DNA of 64,000 nucleotides from Akkermansiaceae bacterium (GTDB taxonomy: Bacteria; Verrucomicrobiota; Verrucomicrobiia; Verrucomicrobiales; Akkermansiaceae), in contig SUVK01000002.1 of NCBI GenBank assembly GCA_015062055.1, positions 1 to 64,000 of the forward strand, written 5' to 3'. Shown here one piece after another: positions 43,944-52,951 of the stretch; position 1 is the first letter of the stretch, and each line of letters begins with the position of its first letter. The position numbers were made by a program, and so were the translations under genes. The notes under the pieces are model-generated. The model did no database searches, was not told the origin of the DNA, and was given only the letters and a program-made list of their open reading frames with translations.

Positions 43944-44768
43944 GTGTCTGAGTACAAAACAGAAAATCGTTATTCGTGGTGGCAGTTAGGCTCTTTGTGG
44001 TCGCTTGATGTAGCAGTTGTTGCTGTCTGTTGGGGATGGCTGTTGGCAGTGATTTTCGGTATAAATCGACTTGCGACAGAGCCTATGTTGTTTGTGCTTT
44101 TTTCCGCTTGGGCTTGTGCTCTGTTTGCAAAGACTGCATCGGGCAGGGGGGCTAATTGCGCATATTATCGTGCGCATGCAAGGCTTATATCGCTGTTTGC
44201 GTTGTGTTGTCAGTTGGTGGCGTTGTGGCTTTTGCTATGGAGGGTAGGGCAATGTTACCTTCATTTTATTACAATACCATTGTTTTTTTTATTGATAGCT
44301 CAGGTGCCGTATTTAAGAAAACTGACCCTTTATCGAGTGTTTTGCATCTCTGCCGCATTTGTATTTAACTGTGCAATACCTGCTTATTATCACAGTTTTA
44401 CATATACTCCCCTCGGCATGATAACTGATGGTTGCCTGTGGAATATAATTTTTGTTTTCATCGTGTTTAACTTAGCGAGAAATGATTCGCAAAATAACGA
44501 GAACCCGGATGTCGGTGAAGCGCCGGGGCAATTGTTATTTCTTCTTTTATTTTTACCGTGTGTACACTACTTGTTATCATCCGGTCCGACAATTGATTTC
44601 GATTTCCGGTTTTACTCAGTAATCTGTTTAAGTGCTGCATTTTTATTCGTTTGCAATAAGCTGCGAGCAAGATGGTCGGGTGTGAACCGGTGCCATACTA
44701 CATGGTGGCTATTGCCTATACCGGCCATGTTGGGGGTGATTTTATACGCAGTTTCGGCTATGGTTTAA
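43944..44768 (+). CDS. Polytopic membrane protein of unknown function next to the men genes
   Basis: 274 residues from the GTG at 43944, with about eight hydrophobic segments. I do not recognise the family. Its place beside menD-menB-menC invites the idea of MenA/UbiA prenyltransferase, and size and helix count fit, but the two Asp-rich UbiA motifs (NxxxDxxxD and DxxxD) are not visible. The frame also opens upstream at 43908, inside the -35 element, so the GTG start is preferred. Its stop codon overlaps that of convergent menC inside a 14-bp palindrome. Confidence 0.7.
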   Translation: MSEYKTENRYSWWQLGSLWSLDVAVVAVCWGWLLAVIFGINRLATEPMLFVLFSAWACALFAKTASGRGANCAYYRAHARLISLFALCCQLVALWLLLWRVGQCYLHFITIPLFFLLIAQVPYLRKLTLYRVFCISAAFVFNCAIPAYYHSFTYTPLGMITDGCLWNIIFVFIVFNLARNDSQNNENPDVGEAPGQLLFLLLFLPCVHYLLSSGPTIDFDFRFYSVICLSAAFLFVCNKLRARWSGVNRCHTTWWLLPIPAMLGVILYAVSAMV

Positions 44769-44775
44769 TTAAACC
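44762..44775. repeat. 14-bp palindrome joining two convergent stop codons
   Basis: GGTTTAATTAAACC is its own reverse complement. It contains the TAA of the membrane-protein gene (44766-44768) and, on the other strand, the TAA of menC (44765-44767), so the genes overlap by four bases. Confidence 0.85.
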
Positions 44776-45784
44776 GTAAGAACTCGCCCTCCAGGCAAAG
44801 TCGTTTGCTTGCATCGTTTACAAATAATTGGCCCGTACCAAGTCCATGCAAGGTGTGCGGGGCGACCAGTCCGCACCATTCTGCCAGAGTTTCTAAGCCG
44901 ACATGGCTTTCGAGGGCAGAATTGACCCACCAACTGATTTTTTGCGATTCAGCTTGCTCGGCCAAGGCTTTGGCAGCCAGCAACCCGCCGTGTAAAGATG
45001 GTTTAATGACAACACCTTGAGGGCGTATCGTTTCGAGCATTTGTCGTATGTTTTGCGTATAAATCAGCTCTTCATCCAGAGCTATGGGGATGGGTGTATG
45101 GCGGCATAGCTCAGCCAAGGCTTGCCATTGTCCGGGTTTGATGGGTTGCTCTATAAAACTGATGCCGAGGCGAGCCAAAACTTCGAGGTTACGATGTGCC
45201 TCTCGTGGTTCCCAAGCGCCGTTGGCATCTAATCGTATTTCCGCATTCGGGAACGCTTGTCGCGCAGCTTGCAACATTTCTGTTTCATGCGTGAAGGGAT
45301 GTGCCCCCACTTTCATCTTAAGACAAGTAAAGCCTTGAGCTATAGCTTTGTGCATGTGCTGCAACATGGTGGGTATGTCTGCCATCCAGATTAACCCGTG
45401 TATTCTTATGCCTTCTTCTCCTCGCGAAAAGGGCGAGTCCCAGCGCTTGTCTCCCTTGGATTGTGCTGCAATGACCGCTGATTCCAGACCGAATCGGATG
45501 GGTGAGGGCATGCCCGGCAGCGTAAGGGTTTGGTGTTGCATGACTTCATCACACCAATATTGCATCTCTGCGGGGGTGATGTCTTTTAACAATCCGGGCA
45601 TGATACAGCATTCGCCCTCGCCGGTGCCTTGACTACACGCCGCGTGTACAATGTAGGTTTCTCTGCTTGTCAGCGCACCGCGAGAGGTGGTGGCCGGGCG
45701 CCGGAATTGCAGGGTACGATGCTCCCACCGCAGGGTGATGGCTTGCGGGAAGTGAGTTAACGTGGCTTGGTCCGGCTGCACCAT
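44765..45784 (-). CDS. menC: o-Succinylbenzoate synthase
   Basis: 339 residues from ATG 45784. Enolase-superfamily barrel motifs are present: KMKVG (catalytic Lys pair), IRLDANGAW (first metal ligand), FIEQP, ALDEEL and VVIKPSLHGG. It dehydrates SHCHC to o-succinylbenzoate in menaquinone synthesis. The ATG overlaps the menB stop (TAATG); the frame opens further upstream inside menB but that would add 27 unlikely residues. Last of menD-menB-menC. Confidence 0.9.
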   Translation of the reverse strand: MVQPDQATLTHFPQAITLRWEHRTLQFRRPATTSRGALTSRETYIVHAACSQGTGEGECCIMPGLLKDITPAEMQYWCDEVMQHQTLTLPGMPSPIRFGLESAVIAAQSKGDKRWDSPFSRGEEGIRIHGLIWMADIPTMLQHMHKAIAQGFTCLKMKVGAHPFTHETEMLQAARQAFPNAEIRLDANGAWEPREAHRNLEVLARLGISFIEQPIKPGQWQALAELCRHTPIPIALDEELIYTQNIRQMLETIRPQGVVIKPSLHGGLLAAKALAEQAESQKISWWVNSALESHVGLETLAEWCGLVAPHTLHGLGTGQLFVNDASKRLCLEGEFLRFN

Positions 45785-46602
45785 TAAGGCATTTTGGGGA
45801 ATTGCGAGAAATCCGGTTTGCGTTTCTCCAAGAATGCCCGCGAGCCTTCGTGTGCTTCCTCGCACATGTAAAAGAGCATGGTGGCATCGCCGGCCAGCTC
45901 TTGTATGCCTGCCTGGCCGTCCAGCTCTGCATTCAATCCGGCCTTAATCATACGCAGGGCAATGGGTGAGTGCTGCATCATTTCTTCTGCCCATTGTACA
46001 TATTCATCCTCCAGACGGCTCAGGGGTACTACTTTGTTGACTAAGCCCATATCTAATGCTTCTTGCGCATTGTATTTGCGGCAAAGGAACCAGATTTCTC
46101 TCGTCTTTTTCTGTCCGATGCAGCGAGCCATGTATGAGGAGCCGAACCCGGCATCGAAGCTGCCTACTTTGGGCCCGGTTTGCCCGAATATCGCGTTCTC
46201 GGATGCAATGGACACATCGCACACCACGTGCAGAACATGCCCGCCACCTATGGCGAACCCGTTAACTGCTGCAATAACCGGTTTGGGGAGGGAGCGTATT
46301 TGTTTTTGGACATCCAGCACGGACAGTCGGGGGATTCCTTGTTGGTCCACATATCCACCATACCCTTTCACGTTCATATCGCCACCGGCGCAAAAAGCGA
46401 CGTCGCCGGCACCGGTGAGTACAACAACTGCCACATCTTGCATTTCTCTGCACAGGCTCAGTGCATTGCTCATTTCTGCCGTTGTGAGCGGGGTAAAGGC
46501 ATTGCGGTAGCGTTCTCGATTGATGGTGATACGGGCTATGCCGCCGTATTGTTCAAATAAGATTTCCTCGTACTGCTTGATGGTTTTCCACTCTCTTTTC
46601 AT
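45784..46602 (-). CDS. menB: 1,4-Dihydroxy-2-naphthoyl-CoA synthase
   Basis: 272 residues, crotonase fold. [14 protein letters not shown] is the oxyanion-hole region, and [12 protein letters not shown] and [19 protein letters not shown] are characteristic of MenB. It closes the second ring of menaquinone from OSB-CoA. It begins 2 nt after menD. The OSB-CoA ligase gene menE is not in the window. Confidence 0.96.
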   Translation of the reverse strand: MKREWKTIKQYEEILFEQYGGIARITINRERYRNAFTPLTTAEMSNALSLCREMQDVAVVVLTGAGDVAFCAGGDMNVKGYGGYVDQQGIPRLSVLDVQKQIRSLPKPVIAAVNGFAIGGGHVLHVVCDVSIASENAIFGQTGPKVGSFDAGFGSSYMARCIGQKKTREIWFLCRKYNAQEALDMGLVNKVVPLSRLEDEYVQWAEEMMQHSPIALRMIKAGLNAELDGQAGIQELAGDATMLFYMCEEAHEGSRAFLEKRKPDFSQFPKMP

Positions 46603-46604
46603 GT

Positions 46605-48218
46605 TTAATGTTCTGAATAAAAGTTTTTCAAAATGGCTGCATCTCGTTGAGCATCGGTAAAGGCTTCTACAAGCACGGGGGATTCGGTGTTGTGGAGAAG
46701 CGCCGGTAGTGCTGTGCCCCAGTCGTCGGCATTAAAGACGCTGTGGTATTCAAAACCTCGTGCTTTTGCCCAAGCCTCTGCCGTTGCGCTGTGCGGGGCA
46801 TTGATGCAATCCAGATTAGGGGCTCCGATGGTCGAAAAAATGCCCCCGCAGCTGTTGTTGAGCAATAAGATGCGTATATTGCCGGGGATGCCGTTCATCC
46901 ACAAAGCGTTCATGTCGTAGAAGAAGCTCAGGTCGCCGATGATGAGAAACTGAGGGCGGGAATCTCCGGCGGCATAGCCCAATGCTGTAGAGAGGGAGCC
47001 TTCTATCCCGTTGACCCCGCGATTGCATTCCACTTGAATGCCTGCCGGCAAGGGGAAAAGGCGCGCATATCTTACGGCAGAGCTGTTGCCCAAGTGCAAG
47101 ACAGCGGGTGAGGGCAGCGATTTCATGAGGTCGCCTACCAGGCTGATGCCGCAGTGTTGAGCCTCAAACTCAACGGGCGGGGTCTGCCATAAACGTCGGT
47201 ATGCGGCATCGCCTTCTTCCGCAAAGGCTCCCAGTAGCTCCAGTAATTCACTTTTATCGCCTTCTATGACTCGCGTTAAACAACAGAAGGTATCGCATAC
47301 CTCGCCATTGCTGCATAAATGCCAGTGTTCTGCCGGTGGATTCTGTCGCAACATTCGCTTCAGTCGTTTCGAAATGGTATCACCGCCCATGGTAATCAAG
47401 AGGTCCGGTGAGGGAATGCAGGGGAAGTTGCTATCCGGGCCAATCAGAGTGTCCGGGCGTGTGCAGTCTGCAATGGGGCAATTGCTCAGGTGCTCGCCGA
47501 CCAAGGCAAAGCTGTGGTCTTCCATCAACTCCGGGGGAAAATAGGGAGCTTCATCCATTTGCCCCATCAATATCATGCGGCGGGGTAAAAGTGCCGTAAT
47601 CTCCAACAATTCTTGCTCTTCATCAGCTGTCATGCGTGCCAGCTCGGTGCGGCGTATGACGCGAGGGATGGGTAATGGTTCTTCCGTTTCTTCAAACAAG
47701 GGCTCGCATAAGGGCACATTGATGTGTACCGGGCCCCCACCACGGTGTCTGAGCTCGAGCAATGCTTCGTTTATGAGTCTATTGGTGTACCAGCCTTCCG
47801 GATCATACTCGGGCAATGCGGCGCTCATACGGTTGAGTGCCCCGAAGACGTTAGGCTGAGGTATTGTTTGCCCGTCTTGTTGCCCTATCCACTCTGCGGG
47901 GCGGTCTGCCGAGATAATCAAGAGAGGTATCTTGCGGTAAGAAGCTTCTGCTACTGCCGGGTGCAAGTTTAATACTGCCGACCCGGATGTTACGCAAACT
48001 GCCACGGGGGCCTGTGCTTGGGCTGCCCAGCCCAGTGCGACAAATCCGGCACCTCGCTCATCTGTCACATGGCGGCACTCAAACTCATTGCAAGCGCTAA
48101 GAGTGGCACAGATGGGGGCGTTGCGGCTGCCGGGGCATAATACACAACGTGTTACGCCGTGTGCCAGCATGAGGGCTACCAGTTCTCGCACGACGTGTTT
48201 TTTGCTCGTTTTTGCCAT
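46605..48218 (-). CDS. menD: 2-Succinyl-5-enolpyruvyl-6-hydroxy-3-cyclohexene-1-carboxylate synthase
   Basis: 537 residues, thiamine diphosphate enzyme. [20 protein letters not shown] (catalytic Glu) and [16 protein letters not shown] lie at the N-terminus; [12 protein letters not shown] and NNSCGGIF form the ThDP/Mg site. It starts the dedicated menaquinone branch from isochorismate and 2-oxoglutarate. First gene of the men unit with a promoter ending 6 nt before the ATG. ThiL, the kinase making its cofactor, is encoded at 28.9 kb. Confidence 0.96.
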   Translation of the reverse strand: MAKTSKKHVVRELVALMLAHGVTRCVLCPGSRNAPICATLSACNEFECRHVTDERGAGFVALGWAAQAQAPVAVCVTSGSAVLNLHPAVAEASYRKIPLLIISADRPAEWIGQQDGQTIPQPNVFGALNRMSAALPEYDPEGWYTNRLINEALLELRHRGGGPVHINVPLCEPLFEETEEPLPIPRVIRRTELARMTADEEQELLEITALLPRRMILMGQMDEAPYFPPELMEDHSFALVGEHLSNCPIADCTRPDTLIGPDSNFPCIPSPDLLITMGGDTISKRLKRMLRQNPPAEHWHLCSNGEVCDTFCCLTRVIEGDKSELLELLGAFAEEGDAAYRRLWQTPPVEFEAQHCGISLVGDLMKSLPSPAVLHLGNSSAVRYARLFPLPAGIQVECNRGVNGIEGSLSTALGYAAGDSRPQFLIIGDLSFFYDMNALWMNGIPGNIRILLLNNSCGGIFSTIGAPNLDCINAPHSATAEAWAKARGFEYHSVFNADDWGTALPALLHNTESPVLVEAFTDAQRDAAILKNFYSEH

Positions 48219-48224
48219 GAATTG

Positions 48225-48253
48225 ATATTACCATACAAATCGTATGATGGCAA
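48225..48253 (-). promoter_or_regulatory. Promoter of menD-menB-menC
   Basis: Minus strand TTGCCA (48248-48253), 17-nt spacer, TAATAT (48225-48230), 6 nt before the ATG at 48218. Confidence 0.65.
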
Positions 48254-48291
48254 GGTCGTAAGTTGACATTTAAGGCTGTTGTCGGTATTGA

Positions 48292-48319
48292 AACACCCGA
48301 TTTTCTTTTGAAAATCGGG
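48292..48319 (-). terminator. Probable terminator hairpin after the charged-tail gene
   Basis: CCCGATTTTC and GAAAATCGGG (48294-48317) pair around a 4-nt loop, 27 nt after the stop at 48347. The following minus-strand bases are only moderately T-rich, so termination may be partial. Confidence 0.6.
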
Positions 48320-48346
48320 CGTTGAAACTTATCTCAGAGAGCAAGA

Positions 48347-49813
48347 TTATTCCGCATCCGGCGTTGCTTTGGGCTTAGCTGCTGCGGGAGTTTTTGCTTT
48401 TTTCTGCTTTTTGTGGCGTTTTGTCGGCTCCGGTTTGGTCGGAGCAGGGGCTGCTTCACCCTTGGGATACCAGATGGCGTTATCGTTCGTTACAACGACA
48501 AAACCTTGCTCCAGCAACCAAATCATGTCCGCGGCAAAGGGCGCATAGGCTTCGGACGCTGCCTTTTTGCTTTCCTCATCGGTGCCTACGGGTACGCCGG
48601 AGAGCGCGGCAAACATGGCCTCCACCTTCTCGCCGGAGTGCTCTTTGCTCCAGTTGACAATGGCCATCATACGGTCTGCGAGTACGGTACCCTCGGGGAT
48701 TGCCCTTACTCGACTGGGACCGGTGTAGTGGTTACCCTGCCATTTGTAGATGGGCATATGGTGGCGTGCCAAGCCGTGGCAGAGATTCGGTATCAGCATT
48801 TGCGGGGAGCGTCGCGTGCGGTCTGACAGAGTGGCTACGTGGGCTGCTATGCCGGGGCTAAGCACTTTGCGGGGGGTGGCTCCGTTGATGAATACTTTGT
48901 CTACAACCTCGTACACTTGGCTGTAATGGTTAGCTACAAAGTCAGCCTCAACGGACTTAGCGTCCTCGAGTACTAGCTCACCGGCACCCTCACGAGTGGG
49001 TTTCCAGACTGTCTTTTTGCCGGCAGAGGCAATCCAAGCCTGCACAGCTTCCTCGTCTTTATTGAGTGTTACCTTGGCTTTGAAAGCATCAAGTGTCATG
49101 TTGGAGTACTTGGTGCGGTAAAGCCCCATGAGAGCTGCTTGGTAGCCATGCCAGTTTACCGGGCCAATGACTTCGCCACCCAAAGAGCATTGAGCAATAG
49201 CTGTGAAGTTGCCCTTGGGTGCCTCTACTTCTACCTCTTCCGTTGTGTACAGTTCACCGAGCCATGGTGCAGACCACATGTATGAAATGGCTTCTGCTTC
49301 GGTCAGCCAGCATGCACCATCGCTCTTGGTAGAGTGTACCAACATGCTGCCGGTGTCGAGTTTCATGAACACAAGGTCGTAGCGGTCCTTGCCGGCCATG
49401 ACGATGCGTGCCAAATCCAGAAGAGAAAGTGCACGTTTTTGTTTTTGAATTTCCTTGCTGAAAATCTCCAGGATGCTGTTGGTCGGGCGTAACTCTACGC
49501 GATACCCTTCTGCCGGGGCGGGAAGCTCGCGACGCGGGCGCTCTTCGCGACTGTCTCGGCGGTTGCGACGGGGGCCGTCTTTGCGGAACGCGCCTCGGTT
49601 ATCGGCTGCACCCTCGGGGCGGGGCCCTCGGCGGTCACGGTCGCTGCCGGGACGACGTGCGTTACCTCGTCGCTCGGGGCGGTCGATAGAGTGCATTTTG
49701 GGTAGATTAGATGCAGTATCAGCTCCCGGCTTGGCCCATGCAGGCCCAAACTGGAAACCGGTCAGCTCGGTAAGGTCAAAGGGCGTATCGCCCCCCTGTT
49801 TGCTGTCTTCCAT
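48347..49813 (-). CDS. Conserved-looking protein with Arg-rich and Lys/Ala/Pro-rich tails, unknown function
   Basis: 488 residues; no family recognised. Residues 46-95 are Arg/Asp/Gly/Pro-rich and resemble disordered RNA-binding tails. A folded core (about 100-440) contains conspicuous aromatic blocks such as YMWSAPWLGELY and GPVNWHGYQAALMGLYR, and ends IWYPKGE. The C-terminal 40 residues are Lys/Ala/Pro-rich (KRHKKQKKAK). No signal or membrane helix. The charged tails suggest a cytoplasmic nucleic-acid or ribosome-associated protein; this is inference. Confidence 0.7.
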   Translation of the reverse strand: MEDSKQGGDTPFDLTELTGFQFGPAWAKPGADTASNLPKMHSIDRPERRGNARRPGSDRDRRGPRPEGAADNRGAFRKDGPRRNRRDSREERPRRELPAPAEGYRVELRPTNSILEIFSKEIQKQKRALSLLDLARIVMAGKDRYDLVFMKLDTGSMLVHSTKSDGACWLTEAEAISYMWSAPWLGELYTTEEVEVEAPKGNFTAIAQCSLGGEVIGPVNWHGYQAALMGLYRTKYSNMTLDAFKAKVTLNKDEEAVQAWIASAGKKTVWKPTREGAGELVLEDAKSVEADFVANHYSQVYEVVDKVFINGATPRKVLSPGIAAHVATLSDRTRRSPQMLIPNLCHGLARHHMPIYKWQGNHYTGPSRVRAIPEGTVLADRMMAIVNWSKEHSGEKVEAMFAALSGVPVGTDEESKKAASEAYAPFAADMIWLLEQGFVVVTNDNAIWYPKGEAAPAPTKPEPTKRHKKQKKAKTPAAAKPKATPDAE

Positions 49814-49855
49814 ATATGTTAATCCTGGTAAAAGAGAGATTTTGTAACTGTGTCT

Positions 49856-49884
49856 AGACTACCGCGAAATCCGCGTGATTGCAA
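49856..49884 (-). promoter_or_regulatory. Possible promoter of the charged-tail gene
   Basis: Minus strand TTGCAA (49879-49884), 17-nt spacer, TAGTCT (49856-49861). The -10 is weak and lies 42 nt before the ATG. Confidence 0.4.
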
Positions 49885-49946
49885 TCTTTTTTTGCGCTTT
49901 GAGCTCAAAAAAAAGAATTTTTGAGAAAAAAGTGCAAGTAAACGGC

Positions 49947-51593
49947 TCAGTTGCTACGTTCTTCAATGAATTCGACGCCCAGCAGGCAAATATCATCATC
50001 TTGACGCGTAGACTCGGTAAAGCGGTGCATGCCCGCAAGAGAAATGTCTATCATCTCTTTGATGTTTTGCGGTGTATGCTGTTGCAGGTAGGAGATGATG
50101 CGTTGAACTCCCATTTCTTCGCCTTGCGGGTTGGTTGCTTCGTATAAACCATCGGTATAGAGCATGAGTTTCATGCCCGGCTCTAGCGCAATTTCGCTTT
50201 CTCGATACAGGGCGCTGTCTAACAACCCCAGTGCCGGCGATCTCGGTATGGGCGGTAATATGGCTCGGCCATCTTCCGACAAAACTATGGGGGCCGGGTG
50301 CCCCGCACCCGAAAGCGTGAGCCTGCGCTTGTCTAAATCCAGATACACATAACAGGCCGAGGCAAACATGGTGATGTTGGCTTGGCTGAAGATGCGGAAG
50401 AGTTGGCGATTCAGCGATGAGAGAAGCAAGCCCGGCGTGTCGGCCAAGGTTGAAACCTGCTCCATGAGGCCGCGAAGCATCGAGGCAATGAGTGCTGCTC
50501 TTACGCCATGGCCCATGACATCGCATATCAACATACCCACCCCTGACTCCCTGACGGGGAATACTGCAAAACAATCTCCCGCCACGCCGGTGCAGGGCAT
50601 GTAAACGTGGTGAAATCTGGCGGTGCGCTTAGTGCCGTTTTCTCCGTCTTTCCATACGCGGTCGGGTATGCGCAGCGGTTGCAAGGCATGCTGAATCTCA
50701 CGTGCAAGGCTTATTTCTTTTTCGAGTGCGCGATTTCGCTCATCTAGCTGTTCGGCCATGCGGCGGTAGCGTTGCTGTGTCTCAACGAGTTCCGTTACAT
50801 CGGAGGATATGCCGACTATGCCCTTAACGTTGCCCGCTGTATCATACCAGGGAAACTTAGACAGTTTGCACCATGAGTTTTCGCCATCTTTCCAACTTTC
50901 TCGGTGTATACGGTTGGTAATGGGCACCCCGGTACGCATGATTTCCAGCTCTTCCTCTCTGGCTACCAATGTGGTATCATCTGCAAAAAAATGTGTGTCC
51001 TTGCAGCCTATCAGGTCTGATGGGGTGGGTACGCCCATTTTGCGGGCCGTGGCTTCATTTGCCATAACAAAGCGAGACTCGCGGTTCTTGTAGTAGATGT
51101 TGTCGGGCAAAAAGTTAATGAGGTTGCGGAACAAGTCTCGGTCCTCCATGGCGTGCATATCTGCCATTTTGCGACGCGTAATATCGACCCAAACGCCGAC
51201 CAGCTGGATATTTTTTTTGTTCTTATCGCGCTCCAAAAGGCCGTTAACACGCACCCATCGCCAACCTCGAGAATGCAGGTTCAGTAGGCGAATCTCTACT
51301 CGAAGAGGGGCCGTTGTGGGGCGTCCTAAATACTTTTGTACTTCGTTGGCAAAGAATTGTCTATCGTCTTCGTGGATGGTATGCTCCGGGTCTGTGAAAA
51401 TGTTAGGTGCCCATTCATCAAAGGGCAATCCCATCATGCGCAGACACTGCTCCGTATAAAAAATCTCTCCACTCTCGATATTCCAACAGTAAACACCTTC
51501 TTCTGCCGCCCTTAATGCTTTACGTACCATTTTCCAGTTAAATACACCGGGTACGGTTTTGCCTGTGCTGTTGCTGTCAGAAGGTCGACTCAT
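49947..51593 (-). CDS. PAS-PAS-PP2C serine/threonine phosphatase (RsbU/SpoIIE type)
   Basis: 548 residues. Two PAS domains (about 28-145, closing GVWVDITRRK, and about 155-270, closing GISSDVTELVE) are followed by a coiled coil and a PPM phosphatase domain. The metal ligands are visible in GDCFAVF, CDVMGHGVRAAL and the final DDDICLLG. Such proteins dephosphorylate anti-sigma-factor antagonists in partner-switching. Neither an STAS antagonist nor an anti-sigma kinase is nearby, so the partner is unknown. No membrane segment is present; the PAS domains would sense a cytoplasmic signal. Confidence 0.9.
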   Translation of the reverse strand: MSRPSDSNSTGKTVPGVFNWKMVRKALRAAEEGVYCWNIESGEIFYTEQCLRMMGLPFDEWAPNIFTDPEHTIHEDDRQFFANEVQKYLGRPTTAPLRVEIRLLNLHSRGWRWVRVNGLLERDKNKKNIQLVGVWVDITRRKMADMHAMEDRDLFRNLINFLPDNIYYKNRESRFVMANEATARKMGVPTPSDLIGCKDTHFFADDTTLVAREEELEIMRTGVPITNRIHRESWKDGENSWCKLSKFPWYDTAGNVKGIVGISSDVTELVETQQRYRRMAEQLDERNRALEKEISLAREIQHALQPLRIPDRVWKDGENGTKRTARFHHVYMPCTGVAGDCFAVFPVRESGVGMLICDVMGHGVRAALIASMLRGLMEQVSTLADTPGLLLSSLNRQLFRIFSQANITMFASACYVYLDLDKRRLTLSGAGHPAPIVLSEDGRAILPPIPRSPALGLLDSALYRESEIALEPGMKLMLYTDGLYEATNPQGEEMGVQRIISYLQQHTPQNIKEMIDISLAGMHRFTESTRQDDDICLLGVEFIEERSN

Positions 51594-51602
51594 TAGTATA
51601 TA

Positions 51603-51630
51603 CTTATACCTTGTTATGGACGAATTTCAA
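51603..51630 (-). promoter_or_regulatory. Promoter of the PAS-PP2C gene
   Basis: Minus strand TTGAAA (51625-51630), 16-nt spacer, TATAAG (51603-51608), 9 nt before the ATG at 51593. Confidence 0.65.
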
Positions 51631-51646
51631 GCTTTTTTATGCAGAT

Positions 51647-52858
51647 TTACTTCTTTTTGCTGCGTGCTATTTGCAGGAGCTTTCGAATGGGTTTAGCGTT
51701 GGTGCCACCAACACAGTCATCGACAGTGGCACCTTTGGCTGTTTTGGCTTCAAGGTCGGCACCGTGCGCGATAAGCCAACGTACGATTTCCGTATGGCTC
51801 AGGCCGCAGGCGTTATGTAAGGCAGTGGTGCCGTTCGCGTTCGGTATTATCATGTTGACATCTGCACCCTCTCGAATGGCTTGCAAGGCTGACAATAAAC
51901 GGCGTTGGTATAGTTTCTCAACAGCTGTTGTGTACTGACTGCGGGATAATGCGTCAATTAAACCATCAAGCTCTGTATCCGCCTCTGCGGGGGGAGTCAA
52001 GTCCGGCAATTCGATATCTCCCGTTTGAGCGTTTGAAGGCAATATGGCAAAGACGGCCCCTTTAGCCTCCCAGCCATATCCCTCACGCAAATTGGCTTCC
52101 ACGTGCGCAAGCCCGGTTTCGGTGTCTGCAAAATCCAGTTCAATGATAAAGATAACCGGCCCCCGAATTTCGATGTAGGCAGCGGTGCCGATGGGCTCAT
52201 AACTGACCGTGTAGTTGGCGTATATCTCCGGTGGTAGGTTGCCGAGCTCTATGACGGCGGGTACTTGATACGAATCCTCTGTAGCCGGGAATTGTATGAC
52301 GATGGGGGACGATATGCTCGGCTGCCATGCCGGGTTTTCATTTTCCTGTGAAAAATGTTTCTCTATAGCCCCTTTAAAATCAATTACTACTTTTTTGCCT
52401 GCAAGAGTTCTGGGTACAACATCGCCTACCGGGTCATCCATCCGTTGCAAGGTTTTGTGGGTGGCGGTTGAATCTTGTATGCGGAACTTGAGGTGATAGT
52501 AGTCAATTTTATTCCATTTCATGTGCGCGGTGCCGACGGCGTCTCCCTCAAACTTTAAATCGATGGTCCCGGTGTCTTTCTTGCCGTTGACGATAAGTTT
52601 TGCCGTTTTCTTTTTCTCATCCGCTTGGTAACTGAGGGTGTATATGCCACGCTCTCCCTCGGCTGTGTAACTGCCGTTTACAGCCTTGCTGTCTTTCCCC
52701 AAATCAATCAGCAGCGGTGTCATTTTGGACGCAGGAGAATAGCTGAAATGCAATTTCTTGCCGTTCAGTTCTGTGGGTATGCTGTAGGTTGCATCTGCAT
52801 CAGCAAATACAAATTGACTCGCTAAAGCTAAGACTGTATAAAGGGGAAGCAGTTTCAT
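51647..52858 (-). CDS. Secreted protein with C-terminal ankyrin repeats
   Basis: 403 residues with a signal peptide (MKLLPLYTVLALASQFVFA). Residues 20-290 form a beta-rich region I cannot assign. The last 100 residues are ankyrin repeats: LLSALQAIREGADVNMII, then NGTTALHNACGLSHTEIVRWLIAHGAD, then AKTAKGATVDDC. Ankyrin repeats bind proteins, here outside the cytoplasm. The gene has its own promoter adjoining the pgk terminator. Confidence 0.82.
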   Translation of the reverse strand: MKLLPLYTVLALASQFVFADADATYSIPTELNGKKLHFSYSPASKMTPLLIDLGKDSKAVNGSYTAEGERGIYTLSYQADEKKKTAKLIVNGKKDTGTIDLKFEGDAVGTAHMKWNKIDYYHLKFRIQDSTATHKTLQRMDDPVGDVVPRTLAGKKVVIDFKGAIEKHFSQENENPAWQPSISSPIVIQFPATEDSYQVPAVIELGNLPPEIYANYTVSYEPIGTAAYIEIRGPVIFIIELDFADTETGLAHVEANLREGYGWEAKGAVFAILPSNAQTGDIELPDLTPPAEADTELDGLIDALSRSQYTTAVEKLYQRRLLSALQAIREGADVNMIIPNANGTTALHNACGLSHTEIVRWLIAHGADLEAKTAKGATVDDCVGGTNAKPIRKLLQIARSKKK

Positions 52859-52867
52859 TTCTATACT

Positions 52868-52896
52868 AATATGCCTTAACAGTAATTGCCTGTCAA
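52868..52896 (-). promoter_or_regulatory. Promoter of the secreted ankyrin gene
   Basis: Minus strand perfect TTGACA (52891-52896), 17-nt spacer, CATATT (52868-52873), 9 nt before the ATG at 52858. The -35 touches the pgk terminator's T run. Confidence 0.7.
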
Positions 52897-52932
52897 TAAA
52901 AAAAAGGCGGGCTCATTGCGAACCCGCCTTTG
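52897..52932 (-). terminator. Terminator of pgk
   Basis: AAAGGCGGG (52903-52911) pairs with CCCGCCTTT (52923-52931), with a long T run on the minus strand. It lies 20 nt after the pgk stop. Confidence 0.92.
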
Positions 52933-52951
52933 AAAATGTAATAATCGAGCT

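Noticed and set aside
43944..44768. Annotation of the membrane protein as MenA/UbiA prenyltransferase
   Set aside because: Position and helix number fit, but neither Asp-rich prenyl-diphosphate motif is visible, so only a membrane protein is claimed.
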